Shown here: positions 30,406 through 39,498 of the stretch, piece by piece
Numbering within the stretch: the stretch's first letter is position 1
Layout of the letters: every line of letters begins with the position of its first letter
Position numbers and translations under genes: made by a program
From: Alphaproteobacteria bacterium
Lineage (GTDB): Bacteria; Pseudomonadota; Alphaproteobacteria; Bin65
Assembly: GCA_022819985.1 (NCBI GenBank)
Contig: JAJEGH010000006.1
Span: forward strand, 1 to 47,819
DNA: 47,819 nt
Direction: 5' to 3'
Notes under the pieces: generated by a model
What the model was told of the DNA's origin: nothing
What the model saw: the letters and a program-made list of their open reading frames with translations, nothing else
Database searches by the model: none

Positions 30406-31045
30406 CGGCGGCGAAACGCGCGGCGTCGAGCGGCGCGGCCTGATGCTGGTGCTGTCCTCGCCCAGCGGCGCGGGCAAAACGACGATTTCCCGCGACTTGC
30501 TGCGCGGCGACGACAATCTCACCCTGTCCGTTTCCGTGACGACCCGGCCGCCGCGGCCCGGAGAGCGGGACGGCGTCGACTATCGCTTCATCGACCGCGC
30601 GCAATTCGATGCCATGGCGAAGGCCGGCGACCTGCTGGAACATGCCGAGGTGTTCGGCAACGGCTACGGCACGCCGCGCGCCGAGGTCGAGGCGGCGCTG
30701 GCCGCGGGACAGGACGTGCTGTTCGACATCGACTGGCAGGGCACCCAGCAGCTCAAGGCGGCGAAGCGGGACGATGTGGTCAGCGTCTTCATCCTGCCGC
30801 CTTCGACGGAAGAACTGGAGCGCCGGCTGCACAGCCGCGCCCAGGACAGCGACGAAACCGTGCGCGCCCGCATGGCCAAGGCTTCCGACGAGATGAGCCA
30901 CTGGGCCGAATACGATTACATCGTCATAAATTGGGAAATCGGCCGCAGCGTTACGGAAGCCCGCTCGATTCTCGAAGCCGAACGACTGAAACGGGAGCGG
31001 CAGGTCGGCCTGCACAGCTTCGTCGAGCGGTTACGGGCCGGGTAG
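30395..31045 (+). CDS. gmk: Guanylate kinase
   Basis: A 216-residue GMP kinase. The ATP loop is SPSGAGKTT (22-30). The GMP-binding region has SVSVTTRPPRPGERDGVDY and a tyrosine in GNGYGTPRAEV. The lid and C-terminal parts (DIDWQGTQQL, VFILPPS) are standard. It phosphorylates GMP and dGMP to the diphosphates in the cytosol and is essential in most bacteria. It overlaps yicC, indicating co-translation. A 128-base repeat element starts six bases after its stop codon. Confidence 0.97.
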   Translation: MSNSGGETRGVERRGLMLVLSSPSGAGKTTISRDLLRGDDNLTLSVSVTTRPPRPGERDGVDYRFIDRAQFDAMAKAGDLLEHAEVFGNGYGTPRAEVEAALAAGQDVLFDIDWQGTQQLKAAKRDDVVSVFILPPSTEELERRLHSRAQDSDETVRARMAKASDEMSHWAEYDYIVINWEIGRSVTEARSILEAERLKRERQVGLHSFVERLRAG

Positions 31046-31050
31046 GGCGG

Positions 31051-31178
31051 CCCCTCGATACGGCCCTTCGACAAGCTCAGGACAGGCTGCTGACGCGCCT
31101 ACTCGGGATGAGGATGTTTTCTTTCTCCAGCCCCTCCACCCCTCCCCCTGAGTAGCTGCGAAGCGGCGTATCGAAGGG
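31051..31178. repeat. Dispersed palindromic repeat, copy 1
   Basis: The first 63 bases (31051-31113) are identical to 42725-42787. The element is bounded by the inverted ends CCCTCGATACG and CGTATCGAAGGG (31167-31178), with a variable centre. It directly follows gmk. No coding potential is seen. Confidence 0.85.
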
Positions 31179-31198
31179 CGTGCGAGCCCGCGCCTCCC

Positions 31199-31972
31199 TC
31201 AATAGCGCATTCTGCGCCGCACGGCCGGCAGGATCTGCCGGAGGCGGCGGGCGGTCTCGGCGCGGCTCAGGCCCGGCTCGAGCCGCGGATGATAGAGCAG
31301 CGCGACGAACAGCCGGTCGAGCCGCGACAGGCCGGTCGAGCGGTCGGCGTCGTTGAACACCGAGCGCACGCCGCCGTCGGCATCGTTGGGCAGGCCGAGC
31401 ACCTGGGCGGTTTCCTCGACGACGCAGCGTTCGAGGAGGCGGCGGCGCACCGCCCGGTCGACCGGGATGATAACCCGCGCATTGACGATGGCGCCTGTCT
31501 CGATCTCCTGGCCGAAGACGCCGGCGCAGTTGGCGTCGGCGAGCCGGCCGCCGGGCAACCGGCTGGCGCGGGCGAGCGCCCGGCGCATCTGCCAGGCGAA
31601 CAGGTCCTCACTGGTCAGCGCGACAACGAAGTTGGCGTCGAACAGGTCGGTGCGGACGATCTGCAGGCCGGAGAGCGCTGCCAGAACGCCCATCTGGCGG
31701 TGGAGGAGCGCTTCGGCACGCTCGGAGTCCGGGCCGCCGGTCCAGCGCAACACCTTGTAGCGGATACCGTGCCGCCATTTCGCCAACTGCCGTCCCGGTC
31801 CGTCCGCGTGCTCGCGGCCGAAGGCGATGGTGAGGAAATGCTGCACGATGCGGCGATCGGAAAGGGACCGCTCGGCCAGCGCGCCATGCCGGACCAGCCC
31901 CCATGCCGCCAGCCCGGCGGCGATTGAGGAGAGCAGAAGCAAGAGGATCAGAAAGGCAGCTCTGCGGTTCAT
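31199..31972 (-). CDS. DUF2927-domain membrane-anchored or secreted protein
   Basis: A 257-residue protein with an N-terminal hydrophobic segment (FLILLLLLSSIAAGLAAWGLV), either a signal anchor or signal peptide. The rest matches the DUF2927 family, with the internal sequence RRLLERCVVEETAQVLGLPND. That C-x-x-E-E-x-x-Q region resembles a degenerate metalloprotease helix in family members. No function is established. The gene is flanked downstream by the palindromic repeat and upstream, after 21 bases, by the nuclease candidate. Confidence 0.75.
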   Translation of the reverse strand: MNRRAAFLILLLLLSSIAAGLAAWGLVRHGALAERSLSDRRIVQHFLTIAFGREHADGPGRQLAKWRHGIRYKVLRWTGGPDSERAEALLHRQMGVLAALSGLQIVRTDLFDANFVVALTSEDLFAWQMRRALARASRLPGGRLADANCAGVFGQEIETGAIVNARVIIPVDRAVRRRLLERCVVEETAQVLGLPNDADGGVRSVFNDADRSTGLSRLDRLFVALLYHPRLEPGLSRAETARRLRQILPAVRRRMRY

Positions 31973-31993
31973 TTAAGAATCTGCGTGCTTTGG

Positions 31994-32626
31994 CTAATTG
32001 TTTGGATTTTCCGGTCCCAAGTCCCGGTTGGTGTCGAGATACCCAAACCGAATATTCTGCTCCTTGGAAGTTTCTTGACACTTATCGAGTGACCATTTTG
32101 TCATACGCTCTTCCTTATCCGGAGCTGTATCAACTACTATCATCAATCCAATCATGTTTGCCGCCGGGGCTTCCGGGAATCGTTCAATTATTTCTCGTTG
32201 CAGCGCAGAGAGCTTTAAAATATCATCAATAATTTCGCGAGCGGTGAGTCTGGCACCCTTACGCTCCGATACCTTCATTTCGATTGCAAGAAGTGAATTT
32301 GTTAGTGTTTCTCTTCGGCGTCTGCGTCGCCAGTCTCCTGCAACATTGGGATGAAAAATTATCGCGTCAGGCGTAGGTTCAAATCCTTTGAAATTCTTGT
32401 GACGCGCTTTTGAAATATTGCGTCCAATCCGTGTCGTTGGGTTTTGAATAAATTGTTTTACGTTCATACCCAGTTGGCGAATTGGAACACCGCTCGACCT
32501 AAGGCAGTAGTACAGAATAGCCTGGTAGTGTTGCTCAGAACCTAGCACCGATCTGCATTCTGATACAAATTTTGGCCAAGCGAGCAATAACGCATCAAAT
32601 GCTTGTTCAGGGTTGCTAATGTTCAT
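31994..32626 (-). CDS. Candidate PD-(D/E)XK nuclease, AT-richer than neighbours
   Basis: A 210-residue protein I do not recognise as a named family. It contains a helix with E31-Q-H-Y-Q, then TP-D87-AII (86-87 PD) and, 29 residues later, AI-E116-M-K118, the spacing and form of a PD-(D/E)XK core. A basic RRRRRRE stretch lies between. The DNA is clearly AT-richer than on either side, with many A/T third positions, which suggests recent transfer. The start is ATG 32626 (MNISNPEQAF). It lies 20 bases downstream of a GNAT gene on the same strand. No methyltransferase is adjacent, so it is either an orphan nuclease or a non-restriction member. Confidence 0.65.
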   Translation of the reverse strand: MNISNPEQAFDALLLAWPKFVSECRSVLGSEQHYQAILYYCLRSSGVPIRQLGMNVKQFIQNPTTRIGRNISKARHKNFKGFEPTPDAIIFHPNVAGDWRRRRRRETLTNSLLAIEMKVSERKGARLTAREIIDDILKLSALQREIIERFPEAPAANMIGLMIVVDTAPDKEERMTKWSLDKCQETSKEQNIRFGYLDTNRDLGPENPNN

Positions 32627-32646
32627 GGAGCTATTTTCTGCATCAC

Positions 32647-33099
32647 TCACGCTACCGCCTTCGCCATATAGATCCGGTCGAAGCCGCGTTCTTTCGCCCT
32701 GTGGGTTATCGAGAATCCCAGATGCCCGTAGAGGGCGACGTTTTCCACCATCGTTTCGTGGGTGTAGAGCCGCACCGTCGCGTAGCCGAGAGTCTTCGCG
32801 ACGTTCTCCGCCGCCTCGATCAGCCGCCGGCCGATGCCGAGGCCCTGTGCCGCCGGATCGACGGCGATGTTGTGGAGCAGCAGGTGGTCGTCCTTCTCGA
32901 TCAGGACCAGGACGCCGCAGATGCCGCCGTTGCGGCACATCACGCGCACCAGCCCGCCGGCGATCAGCGCGGCATAGTCGTCGAGCATCGGGCCCGGTTT
33001 CCGGCCCATCCGTTCGATGTAGCCGGAATAGGCCCGGTCGACCAGCGCCGCCACCGCTGCCGCCTCTTCGGGGGCGGCGAAGCGAAGGTGAATCTCCAT
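32647..33099 (-). CDS. GNAT-family N-acetyltransferase
   Basis: A 150-residue acetyltransferase. The acetyl-CoA loop is in VDPAAQGLGIGRRLIEAAE (motif Q/R-x-x-G-x-G/A), preceded by LLHNIAVDP and followed by VRLYTHETMVENVALYGHLGF, the usual motif B with its tyrosine. The acceptor is unknown. It is 15 bases downstream of cueR on the same strand and might be read through from it. Confidence 0.88.
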   Translation of the reverse strand: MEIHLRFAAPEEAAAVAALVDRAYSGYIERMGRKPGPMLDDYAALIAGGLVRVMCRNGGICGVLVLIEKDDHLLLHNIAVDPAAQGLGIGRRLIEAAENVAKTLGYATVRLYTHETMVENVALYGHLGFSITHRAKERGFDRIYMAKAVA

Positions 33100-33114
33100 G
33101 CAGTCTGCCTCGCT

Positions 33115-33522
33115 TCACTCCGGCGCGGCCGTGCGGCGGGCTTCCAGGCCATCGATGATCGGGCAGTCGGGGCGGTGGTCGCCGCGGCAGGCCTCGACCA
33201 GATGGGCGAGTTCGTCGTGCAGCGACTGCAATTCGCGCTGTTTCTCGGCAATCTCCTCCAGGCGCCGGGTTGCGATGCGCTTCACGTCGGCGCTGGAGCG
33301 ATGCCGATCCTCGTACAGGCCGAGCAGTTCCCGGCATTCCCCGACCGAGAAGCCGAATTCCCGCGCCCGGCGGACGAAGACGAGCTTGCGCACCGCGGCG
33401 TCGTCGTAGCTCCGGTATCCGGAGTCGGATCGGGTGGGCGCCGGCACCAGGCCGATATCCGAATAGTAGCGCACCGTCTTGACCGGCAGTCCGGCGGCGT
33501 CGGCCACAGCGGAAATGTTCAT
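33115..33522 (-). CDS. cueR: Copper(I)-responsive MerR-family regulator (CueR/HmrR)
   Basis: A 135-residue regulator. The N-terminal HTH is NISAVADAAGLPVKTVRYYSD, with the wing in RSDSGYRSYDDA. The dimerisation helix is followed by the metal loop C112-RGDHRPD-C120-PII. The C-x7-C arrangement next to PII is that of Cu(I)-sensing CueR. Such proteins activate by untwisting promoters with an overlong spacer; one lies between this gene and the divergent operon. The regulated genes encode CopC, CopD and a cytochrome, in line with copper handling. Confidence 0.92.
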   Translation of the reverse strand: MNISAVADAAGLPVKTVRYYSDIGLVPAPTRSDSGYRSYDDAAVRKLVFVRRAREFGFSVGECRELLGLYEDRHRSSADVKRIATRRLEEIAEKQRELQSLHDELAHLVEACRGDHRPDCPIIDGLEARRTAAPE

Positions 33523-33532
33523 GGCGAACCCC

Positions 33533-33563
33533 TTGACCCTCCAGCTACTGGAGACATTAGATT
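33533..33563 (+). promoter_or_regulatory. CueR-type promoter/operator with 19-base spacer
   Basis: TTGACC (-35, 33533-33538) and TAGATT (-10, 33558-33563) are separated by exactly 19 bases. The spacer starts with the perfect dyad CTCCAG-CTA-CTGGAG (33539-33553). This is the geometry of MerR-family-activated promoters. It points toward the DUF4396-cytochrome-CopC-CopD operon. Confidence 0.8.
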
Positions 33564-33594
33564 GTGCTGACCGACAAGGCAACCGGGGGCAGTC

Positions 33595-34041
33595 ATGGCC
33601 GCAATTGCCGCGAACCTTACGATCGACTGGCGCTGCCGCCACACTTGGCGTCGGGCGTCGAAGAACACGGCCTGGTGCCTGCTGGGCTGCGCCATCGGCG
33701 ACTTCGGCACCATCGCCTTTTTCCAGTTCACCGGCATCCCCTGGCCGACGCTGGCGATCATGACCCTCGCCATAGTGAACGGGCTTCTGACCTCGATCGC
33801 TCTGGAGACCTTCATCCTTTCCCGCCAAATGGACCTGCGGACGGCGTTCAGGACCGCAATCGGGATGTCGTTCATTTCGATGATCGCCATGGAAACCGTG
33901 ATGAACGCGGTGGACTGGGTGCTGACCGGCGGCGCCGTGCTGACTTGGTGGGTTGTCCCGCTCATGCTGGCGGCCGGCTTCGTCACGCCGCTGCCTTACA
34001 ACTACTGGCGGCTCAAGGCGCTGGGCAAGGCATGTCACTGA
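33595..34041 (+). CDS. DUF4396 membrane protein
   Basis: A 148-residue protein with about four membrane segments. It has the DUF4396 hallmark NTAWCLLGCAIGDFGTIAFFQ near residues 24-44, split by two cysteines, then TPLPYNYWRLKALGKACH at the end. The function of the family is not established. It is the first gene after the CueR-type promoter, with its ATG 32 bases past the -10, and overlaps the cytochrome gene by 10 bases. This placement argues for a direct role in copper or redox handling, such as a copper-binding membrane component (inference). Confidence 0.8.
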   Translation: MAAIAANLTIDWRCRHTWRRASKNTAWCLLGCAIGDFGTIAFFQFTGIPWPTLAIMTLAIVNGLLTSIALETFILSRQMDLRTAFRTAIGMSFISMIAMETVMNAVDWVLTGGAVLTWWVVPLMLAAGFVTPLPYNYWRLKALGKACH

Positions 34042-34475
34042 AGCAATCCGCGATATTGCTCGTGCTGGCCGGCGCGCTCGTCGCCGGCGGATACCTCATG
34101 TTCGGCGGTTCGGTCCGCGAGGCGACAACGGGGGCCACGTCCGAAGCGGGCGGCGCCCCGATGGTTTCGATCGACCTGCCGAAATCCCTGTCGGCCGTGG
34201 CGCAAAGCGGCAAACGGCTGTTCGACGAGAACTGCATCTCCTGCCACGGGCCGAACGCCGTGGGGCAGGAGGAAATTGGCCCGCCGCTGGTTCACATCAT
34301 TTACGAACCGAACCATCACGGCGACGAGGCGTTCCAGCGTGCGGTCGCCCTCGGCGTGCGGCGCCATCACTGGCCGTTCGGCAACATGGCGCCGGTCGAG
34401 GGCCTGTCGCGCGAGGATGTTGCGCTGATCATCGCCTATATCCGCGAGTTGCAGCGGGCCAACGGCATAAACTGA
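34032..34475 (+). CDS. Membrane-anchored or periplasmic c-type cytochrome
   Basis: A 147-residue monohaem cytochrome. A signal or anchor helix occupies residues 5-25. The haem site is C68-I-S-C71-H72, and Met119 in FGNMAPV is the likely axial ligand. The distal region has EDVALIIAYIRELQ, as in class I cytochromes. Cytochromes of this type recur next to copper-resistance genes, but the partner oxidase is not present. It is translated from an ATG inside the end of the DUF4396 gene. It could pass electrons from Cu(I) oxidation (inference). Confidence 0.88.
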   Translation: MSLKQSAILLVLAGALVAGGYLMFGGSVREATTGATSEAGGAPMVSIDLPKSLSAVAQSGKRLFDENCISCHGPNAVGQEEIGPPLVHIIYEPNHHGDEAFQRAVALGVRRHHWPFGNMAPVEGLSREDVALIIAYIRELQRANGIN

Positions 34476-34484
34476 CGGTGCGCG

Positions 34485-34826
34485 ATGACGCGTTTTCTGC
34501 TCGCCGGCCTGCTGATCCTGAGCGCGACGGCGGCGTTCGCCCATTCGAAGCCCGACACGACGGCACCGGCCGACGGCGCGGTGCTGGCGCAGGCGCCGGC
34601 CCGGATCGTCCTGTCCTTTGCCAAACGGATCCGGTTGACGAGAGTGCGAATGCGCCACGGCGACGGTCCGGCGGTCGCTCTCGACCTGACGCGGCACAAG
34701 GGATTTGCGACCCGGTTTGCGATTGCGTTGCCCGGCCGGGGCCGCGGCCTCTACCGGATCGAGTGGCGCGGCCTGGCCGCGGACGGGCACACGATGCGCG
34801 GCGGCTTCGGTTTTCGGGTGAAGTGA
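34485..34826 (+). CDS. copC: CopC-family periplasmic copper-binding protein
   Basis: A 113-residue protein with a signal peptide (about 1-19, cleaved after AFA). The mature N-terminus would be His, which forms the copper brace of CopC proteins; the second conserved site DGHTMRGGFGFRV near the C-terminus supplies another His. The fold is an immunoglobulin-like beta barrel. It binds Cu(II) in the periplasm and is normally paired with CopD, encoded three bases downstream. Confidence 0.9.
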   Translation: MTRFLLAGLLILSATAAFAHSKPDTTAPADGAVLAQAPARIVLSFAKRIRLTRVRMRHGDGPAVALDLTRHKGFATRFAIALPGRGRGLYRIEWRGLAADGHTMRGGFGFRVK

Positions 34827-34829
34827 GCC

Positions 34830-35696
34830 TTGCCGGACCTCTGGGACCTGCTTTCGATCCTGGCGAAATTCCTGCTGCATCTCGGGGTTCTGGGCAGCGC
34901 CGGCCTCGTGCTGGTGCGCCTCGTTTTCGGGCCGGAAACCGGCCGGATGCACGGCCCGATAGCCCGGCAGGCGTCGGCGCTGGCCCTGCTGGCGCTCGCG
35001 GCGGCAGGCTTCGGTTTCCTGCTGCGCGGCGCGGCCATGACGGGCGACGCGTCCGGCCTGACCGATCCGGAGATGCTCGGCCTGCTCTGGCAGAACCCGC
35101 CCGGGACCCGATTGCTTCTCCTGGGTTCGGGCCTGCTCCTGGTCCTCGCCGGGATGCGTATCCCGCGTATCGGCCTCTGGATCGCTGCTGCCGGCGGCCT
35201 CCTCGCGCTGTGGTCGTTTGCATGGATCGGCCATGTGCCGGATGCCGGGCCGGTCTGGCTCGAGGCGCTGCTGGTCCTGCATCTTGCGGCGGCCGCGTTC
35301 TGGGTCGGCATCCTGTCGCCGCTGCGCCGGCTGGCCGGCGATCCCGGCGAACTGGCCGCGGCGGCCGGACTCGGCCATCGCTTCGGCCGGATCGCGGCGG
35401 TTACGGTGCCCGTCCTGATCGCCGCCGGGATCGTCATGGCATGGCACCTGCTCGGCGATGTAGCGGCGCTGACGACGACCGGCTACGGCCTGACCCTGCT
35501 GGCGAAGATCGCCGGGGTGGCGGTTCTGCTCGGCGCGGCGGCGCACAACAAGCTGCGTTTCGTGCCGGCGATGCGCCGCGGCGACCCGGCCGCGGCGGTG
35601 CGCCTGCGCCGCTCCATCGCCGTCGAATGGCTCGCCGTCTGCGCCATCCTGCTGGTCACGGCGACGCTCACCACCTTGCAGCAGCCGCCGGGTTGA
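34830..35696 (+). CDS. copD: CopD-family copper-transport membrane protein
   Basis: A 288-residue membrane protein with about eight hydrophobic segments. It matches CopD through LLHLGVLGSAGLVL, LLVLHLAAAAFWVGILSPL near residue 150 and the closing region with AAAHNKLRFVPAMRRGDP. CopD is thought to move copper across the inner membrane with CopC. The start appears to be TTG 34830, as no ATG or GTG fits between the copC stop and the first family-like residues. It is the last gene of the copper operon. Confidence 0.88.
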   Translation: MPDLWDLLSILAKFLLHLGVLGSAGLVLVRLVFGPETGRMHGPIARQASALALLALAAAGFGFLLRGAAMTGDASGLTDPEMLGLLWQNPPGTRLLLLGSGLLLVLAGMRIPRIGLWIAAAGGLLALWSFAWIGHVPDAGPVWLEALLVLHLAAAAFWVGILSPLRRLAGDPGELAAAAGLGHRFGRIAAVTVPVLIAAGIVMAWHLLGDVAALTTTGYGLTLLAKIAGVAVLLGAAAHNKLRFVPAMRRGDPAAAVRLRRSIAVEWLAVCAILLVTATLTTLQQPPG

Positions 35697-35744
35697 TCGA
35701 TTTATCGAAACAGTGCAAATTCCGATTGAATCCGGACGTGAAAT

Positions 35745-35769
35745 TAGCTAAGTTTAATGAACTAAGCTA
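35745..35769. promoter_or_regulatory. Inverted repeat operator upstream of the phd-vapC pair
   Basis: TAGCTAAGTT-TAATG-AACTAAGCTA has 9 of 10 paired bases. It ends 11 bases before the antitoxin ATG. A possible promoter TTGAAT (35726-35731) with TAAGTT (35749-35754), 17 bases apart, overlaps the left arm. Autoregulation by the antitoxin-toxin complex would fit. Confidence 0.65.
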
Positions 35770-35780
35770 GGAACTCCCCC

Positions 35781-36017
35781 ATGAAGACCGTCAACATGCA
35801 CGACGCCAAGACCAACCTGTCGCGCCTCGTCGCGGCGGCGGTCGCCGGCGAGCCCTTCATCATCGCGCGCGCCGGCAAACCGCTGGTCAAGGTCGAGGCG
35901 CTGGAGCAGCCGGAAGCGCCGGCCAGCCGGCTCGGTATGCTTAAAGGAAAGATACAGGTGCCGGACGATTTCGACACAATGTTCGAGGATGAGATTGCCG
36001 AGATGTTCGGCACGTGA
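35781..36017 (+). CDS. Phd/YefM-type antitoxin of a VapC pair
   Basis: A 78-residue antitoxin. The DNA-binding Phd fold is in MHDAKTNLSRLVAAAVAGEP and IARAGKPLVKVEAL. The C-terminal toxin-binding tail contains GMLKGKIQVPDDFDTMFEDEI, the normal form in VapC partners of this type. Its stop codon overlaps the toxin start (GTGA). It likely represses its own promoter through the inverted repeat just upstream. Confidence 0.93.
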   Translation: MKTVNMHDAKTNLSRLVAAAVAGEPFIIARAGKPLVKVEALEQPEAPASRLGMLKGKIQVPDDFDTMFEDEIAEMFGT

Positions 36018-36400
36018 GCCTGCTGCTCGATACCCACATTCTGCTCTGGGCAGCCGGACCGGAGGACCGGCTTTCGCCCGAAACGGCATCGCGGCTTCAG
36101 GACCCTGAAGAGCATCTCGTCTTCAGCGTGGCCAGCATCTGGGAAATCGCGATCAAGAGCAGCCGCCGTCGAGACGACTTCCGGATAGACGGAGCCGAGT
36201 TACGACGAGTTCTCCTCGCCTCCGGCTATGAAGAACTGCCCGTAAGCGGGCCGCACGCCCTGGAGACCTCAAACCTGCCGCCGATCCACGGCGACCCGTT
36301 CGACCGGATCCTGATTGCGCAGGCGCGGTACGAGGGATTGACGCTGCTGACCGCGGACAAACGGATCGCCCGCTATCCGGGGCCGATCGAACTGGTGTGA
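36014..36400 (+). CDS. vapC: VapC-type PIN-domain ribonuclease toxin
   Basis: A 128-residue PIN toxin. The acidic active site is D6 (LLDTHILLW), E44 (SIWEIAIK), D94/D97 (HGDPFDRILIAQA) and D115 (LLTADKRIARY). VapC toxins cut tRNA or rRNA when freed from the antitoxin. The start is GTG 36014, overlapping the antitoxin stop codon by three bases. All expected active-site residues are present, so the toxin is probably functional. Confidence 0.93.
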   Translation: MSLLLDTHILLWAAGPEDRLSPETASRLQDPEEHLVFSVASIWEIAIKSSRRRDDFRIDGAELRRVLLASGYEELPVSGPHALETSNLPPIHGDPFDRILIAQARYEGLTLLTADKRIARYPGPIELV

Positions 36401-36444
36401 GGCTGCCGGCTCAGGGCCGGCGAACGGCAGCGGCAGGGCGGGAA

Positions 36445-36798
<354 letters not shown>

Positions 36799-36875
36799 GG
36801 GTTGGTCCTCATCGGAAAGCGTTTGCGCCGGTTTGCGTTTGAAGAGCCCGAACATGGCAGCCGGTTCCCTCCGGC

Positions 36876-37106
36876 TCAAGGGGCGCTGGTGTTGAGGGCG
36901 AGGGCGTGCAGCACGCCGCCCATCCGGCCCTGGAGCGCGGCATAGACCATCTGGTGCTGCTGCACCCGGGTCTTGCCGGCGAATTCGGAGGAAACGACCT
37001 GCGCGGCGTAGTGGTCGCCGTCGCCGGCGAGGTCCTGGATCGTCACCTGCGCATCGGGCAGGGCCTGCTTGATCAGGGTTTCGATCTCGCGTGCGTCCAT
37101 CGCCAT
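36876..37106 (-). CDS. bolA: BolA-family protein
   Basis: A 76-residue protein of the short BolA class. It carries [20 protein letters not shown], then [17 protein letters not shown] and [18 protein letters not shown], including the conserved His used for cluster binding with CGFS glutaredoxins. It lies between purL and grxD on the same strand, the standard alphaproteobacterial order. Role: iron-sulfur cluster handling or iron sensing together with the glutaredoxin. Confidence 0.95.
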   Translation of the reverse strand: MAMDAREIETLIKQALPDAQVTIQDLAGDGDHYAAQVVSSEFAGKTRVQQHQMVYAALQGRMGGVLHALALNTSAP

Positions 37107-37137
37107 GGGATGCGGCGCTCCGGCGGTCGTTCGTCGG

Positions 37138-39366
37138 TCAGGATCGGGCGGCGGCCGTGCCGGAATTCACCCCGGAAATCCACGCCGGCAGCCAGCCTTC
37201 ATGCGCCTCCCGGAGGCGCGCGAGCGATATAGGCCGGCCTTTCCGAAGGGTCAACGCAGGCTCCGCGACAGTTTTGCCGACCGGTGCTGCCGGGACGCCG
37301 GCGCTTTCCGCGGCGTGCAGCACAACCGCTGCGTCGGCGGTCTCGACGAGGTAGCGCGCCTGGTCCTCGCCGAACAGCCAGGCGTGCAGGGGCCGGCCGG
37401 CGGGCGGGGCATCGAGGGCTATGCCGGCCCGGCCTGCGAGCGCCATCTCTGCGAGGGCCAGCGCCAGGCCGCCGTCCGAAAGATCGTGGCAGGCGAGGAC
37501 GGCGCCGCTGCCGATCAGGCAGCGCACGAGATCGCCGTTGCGCCGTTCGGCTTCCAGATCGACCGGCGGCGGCGCGCCGTCCGTCCTGTCGAGCAGGTCG
37601 CGCAGGTAGATCGAGGCGCCGAGATGGCCCGCAGTCCCGCCGATCAGGATAAGGGCGTGGCCCGGTGCGACCGTGCCCCGATCGACCGCGGTTGCGCCGT
37701 CGTCCAGCACGCCGACGCCGCCGACCACCGGGGTCGGCAGGATCGCCTGCCCGCCGGTCTCGTTGTAGAGCGAGACGTTGCCCGAGACGACCGGGAAGTC
37801 GAGCGCCCGGCAGGCCTCGGCCATGCCGGTCACGCAGCCGGCAAGCTGTCCCATGATTTCGGGCCGCGTCGGATCGCCGAAATTCAGGTTGTTCGTCATC
37901 GCCAGCGGCGTCGCGCCGACCGCCGTCAGGTTGCGCCAGGCCTCGGCGACCGCCTGCCGCCCGCCGGCGACGGGATCGGCGAGACAGTAGCGCGGCGTGC
38001 AGTCCGTGGTGAGCGCGAGGGCCCGCCTGCTCTCCGGCAGCCCGACGACCGCCGCGTTGCCGCCCGGCCGGATGCGCGCCCGGCCCATGACGAGGTGGTC
38101 GTACTGTTCCCAGATCCAGCGCTTGCTCGCCTGGTCCGGGCTGCCGAGCAGGGCGAGCAGGGCGTCCTCCACGCTGCCCGGCGGCGGGCAGCCTTCCGGA
38201 TCGATGGGCATGGCCGGCGGTGTCGCCTCCCACGCCCGGTCGTATTCCGGCGCCTCGCCGACCAGCGGATCCACCGGGATATCGGCCGCCGTTTCGCCAC
38301 CCATGCGGGCAACGAAGCGGCCGGTGTCGGAGATCCGGCCGATAACCGCGAAATCCAGTTCCCACTTCTCGAAAATGGCGCGGGCCTCCTCCTCGCGGCC
38401 GGGCTTCAGCACCATCAGCATCCGCTCCTGGCTCTCCGAGAGCAGGATTTCGTAGGCCGTCATGCCGGTCTCGCGGGTTGGCACGAGGCTGAGGTCGAGC
38501 TCGATGCCGACGCCGCCCTTGGACGACATTTCGACGGAGGAGGATGTCAGCCCCGCGGCGCCCATGTCCTGAATCGCGACGATGGCGTCGGTCGCCATCA
38601 GCTCCAGGCAGGCTTCGAGCAGCAGCTTCTCGGTGAACGGGTCGCCGACCTGCACGGTCGGCCGCTTTTCCTCGCTGTCGTCCTCGAAGGTCGCCGACGC
38701 CATGGTTGCGCCGTGGATGCCGTCGCGCCCGGTCTTCGAGCCGACATAGACCACCGGATTGCCCGGCCCGGCCGCCGCCGAATAGAAGATGCGGTCGGCC
38801 GGCGCGATGCCGACGGTCATGGCGTTGACCAGGATGTTGCCGTTGTAGGCCGGGTCGAAATCGCATTCGCCGCCCACGGTCGGCACGCCCATGCAGTTGC
38901 CGTAGCCGGCGATCCCGGCCACGACGCCGGAGACGAGATGGCGCGATTTCGGATGGGCCGGGGCGCCGAAGCGCAGCGCGTTCAGGTTGGCGATCGGCCG
39001 CGCGCCCATAGTGAACACGTCGCGCATGATGCCGCCGACGCCGGTCGCCGCGCCCTGGTAGGGCTCGATGAAGGACGGGTGGTTGTGGCTCTCGATCTTG
39101 AAGACGCAGGCGAGCCCGCCGCCGATATCGATGACGCCGGCATTCTCGCCCGGCCCCTGGATGACGTGGGCCGCCTCGGTCGGCAGGGTTTTCAGCCATC
39201 TTTTCGAGGACTTGTAGGAGCAGTGCTCCGACCACATGACCGAGAACACGCCGAGTTCCGCCAGCGTCGGCTCGCGGCCCATGATGGCGAGGGCCCGCTC
39301 ATACTCTTCCGGCGTCAGGCCGTGGCCGGCGACGAGGTCGGGCGTGATGGGCGAAGGGTCGGTCAT
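37138..39366 (-). CDS. purL: Phosphoribosylformylglycinamidine synthase subunit II
   Basis: A 742-residue enzyme of the short PurL type, which works with separate PurS and PurQ subunits. Typical stretches are [18 protein letters not shown] with the catalytic His near residue 50, [19 protein letters not shown] (close variant) near 110, and [15 protein letters not shown] near 265. It converts FGAR to FGAM with ATP and ammonia in purine synthesis. Start is ATG 39366. The gene heads the purL-bolA-grxD cluster, with 31 bases to bolA. Confidence 0.96.
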   Translation of the reverse strand: MTDPSPITPDLVAGHGLTPEEYERALAIMGREPTLAELGVFSVMWSEHCSYKSSKRWLKTLPTEAAHVIQGPGENAGVIDIGGGLACVFKIESHNHPSFIEPYQGAATGVGGIMRDVFTMGARPIANLNALRFGAPAHPKSRHLVSGVVAGIAGYGNCMGVPTVGGECDFDPAYNGNILVNAMTVGIAPADRIFYSAAAGPGNPVVYVGSKTGRDGIHGATMASATFEDDSEEKRPTVQVGDPFTEKLLLEACLELMATDAIVAIQDMGAAGLTSSSVEMSSKGGVGIELDLSLVPTRETGMTAYEILLSESQERMLMVLKPGREEEARAIFEKWELDFAVIGRISDTGRFVARMGGETAADIPVDPLVGEAPEYDRAWEATPPAMPIDPEGCPPPGSVEDALLALLGSPDQASKRWIWEQYDHLVMGRARIRPGGNAAVVGLPESRRALALTTDCTPRYCLADPVAGGRQAVAEAWRNLTAVGATPLAMTNNLNFGDPTRPEIMGQLAGCVTGMAEACRALDFPVVSGNVSLYNETGGQAILPTPVVGGVGVLDDGATAVDRGTVAPGHALILIGGTAGHLGASIYLRDLLDRTDGAPPPVDLEAERRNGDLVRCLIGSGAVLACHDLSDGGLALALAEMALAGRAGIALDAPPAGRPLHAWLFGEDQARYLVETADAAVVLHAAESAGVPAAPVGKTVAEPALTLRKGRPISLARLREAHEGWLPAWISGVNSGTAAARS

Positions 39367-39433
39367 GCGGCCGGGGTTGGGCTTCCCGAATCAGGGATTC
39401 CGGTTCTACGTTCCCTCCGCATTCGCGTAAACC

Positions 39434-39462
39434 GTATGGCGTAGGACACACTTGTACCATAC
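39434..39462. promoter_or_regulatory. Inverted repeat upstream of the lone HigA-like gene
   Basis: GTATGG (39434-39439) and CCATAC (39457-39462) form perfect 6-base arms in an AT-richer patch between the divergent purL and HigA-like starts. A role as autoregulatory operator is inferred from position. Confidence 0.45.
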
Positions 39463-39498
39463 AACCGCCGGATCGCCGGGCAGTTTCAGAGACGCACG

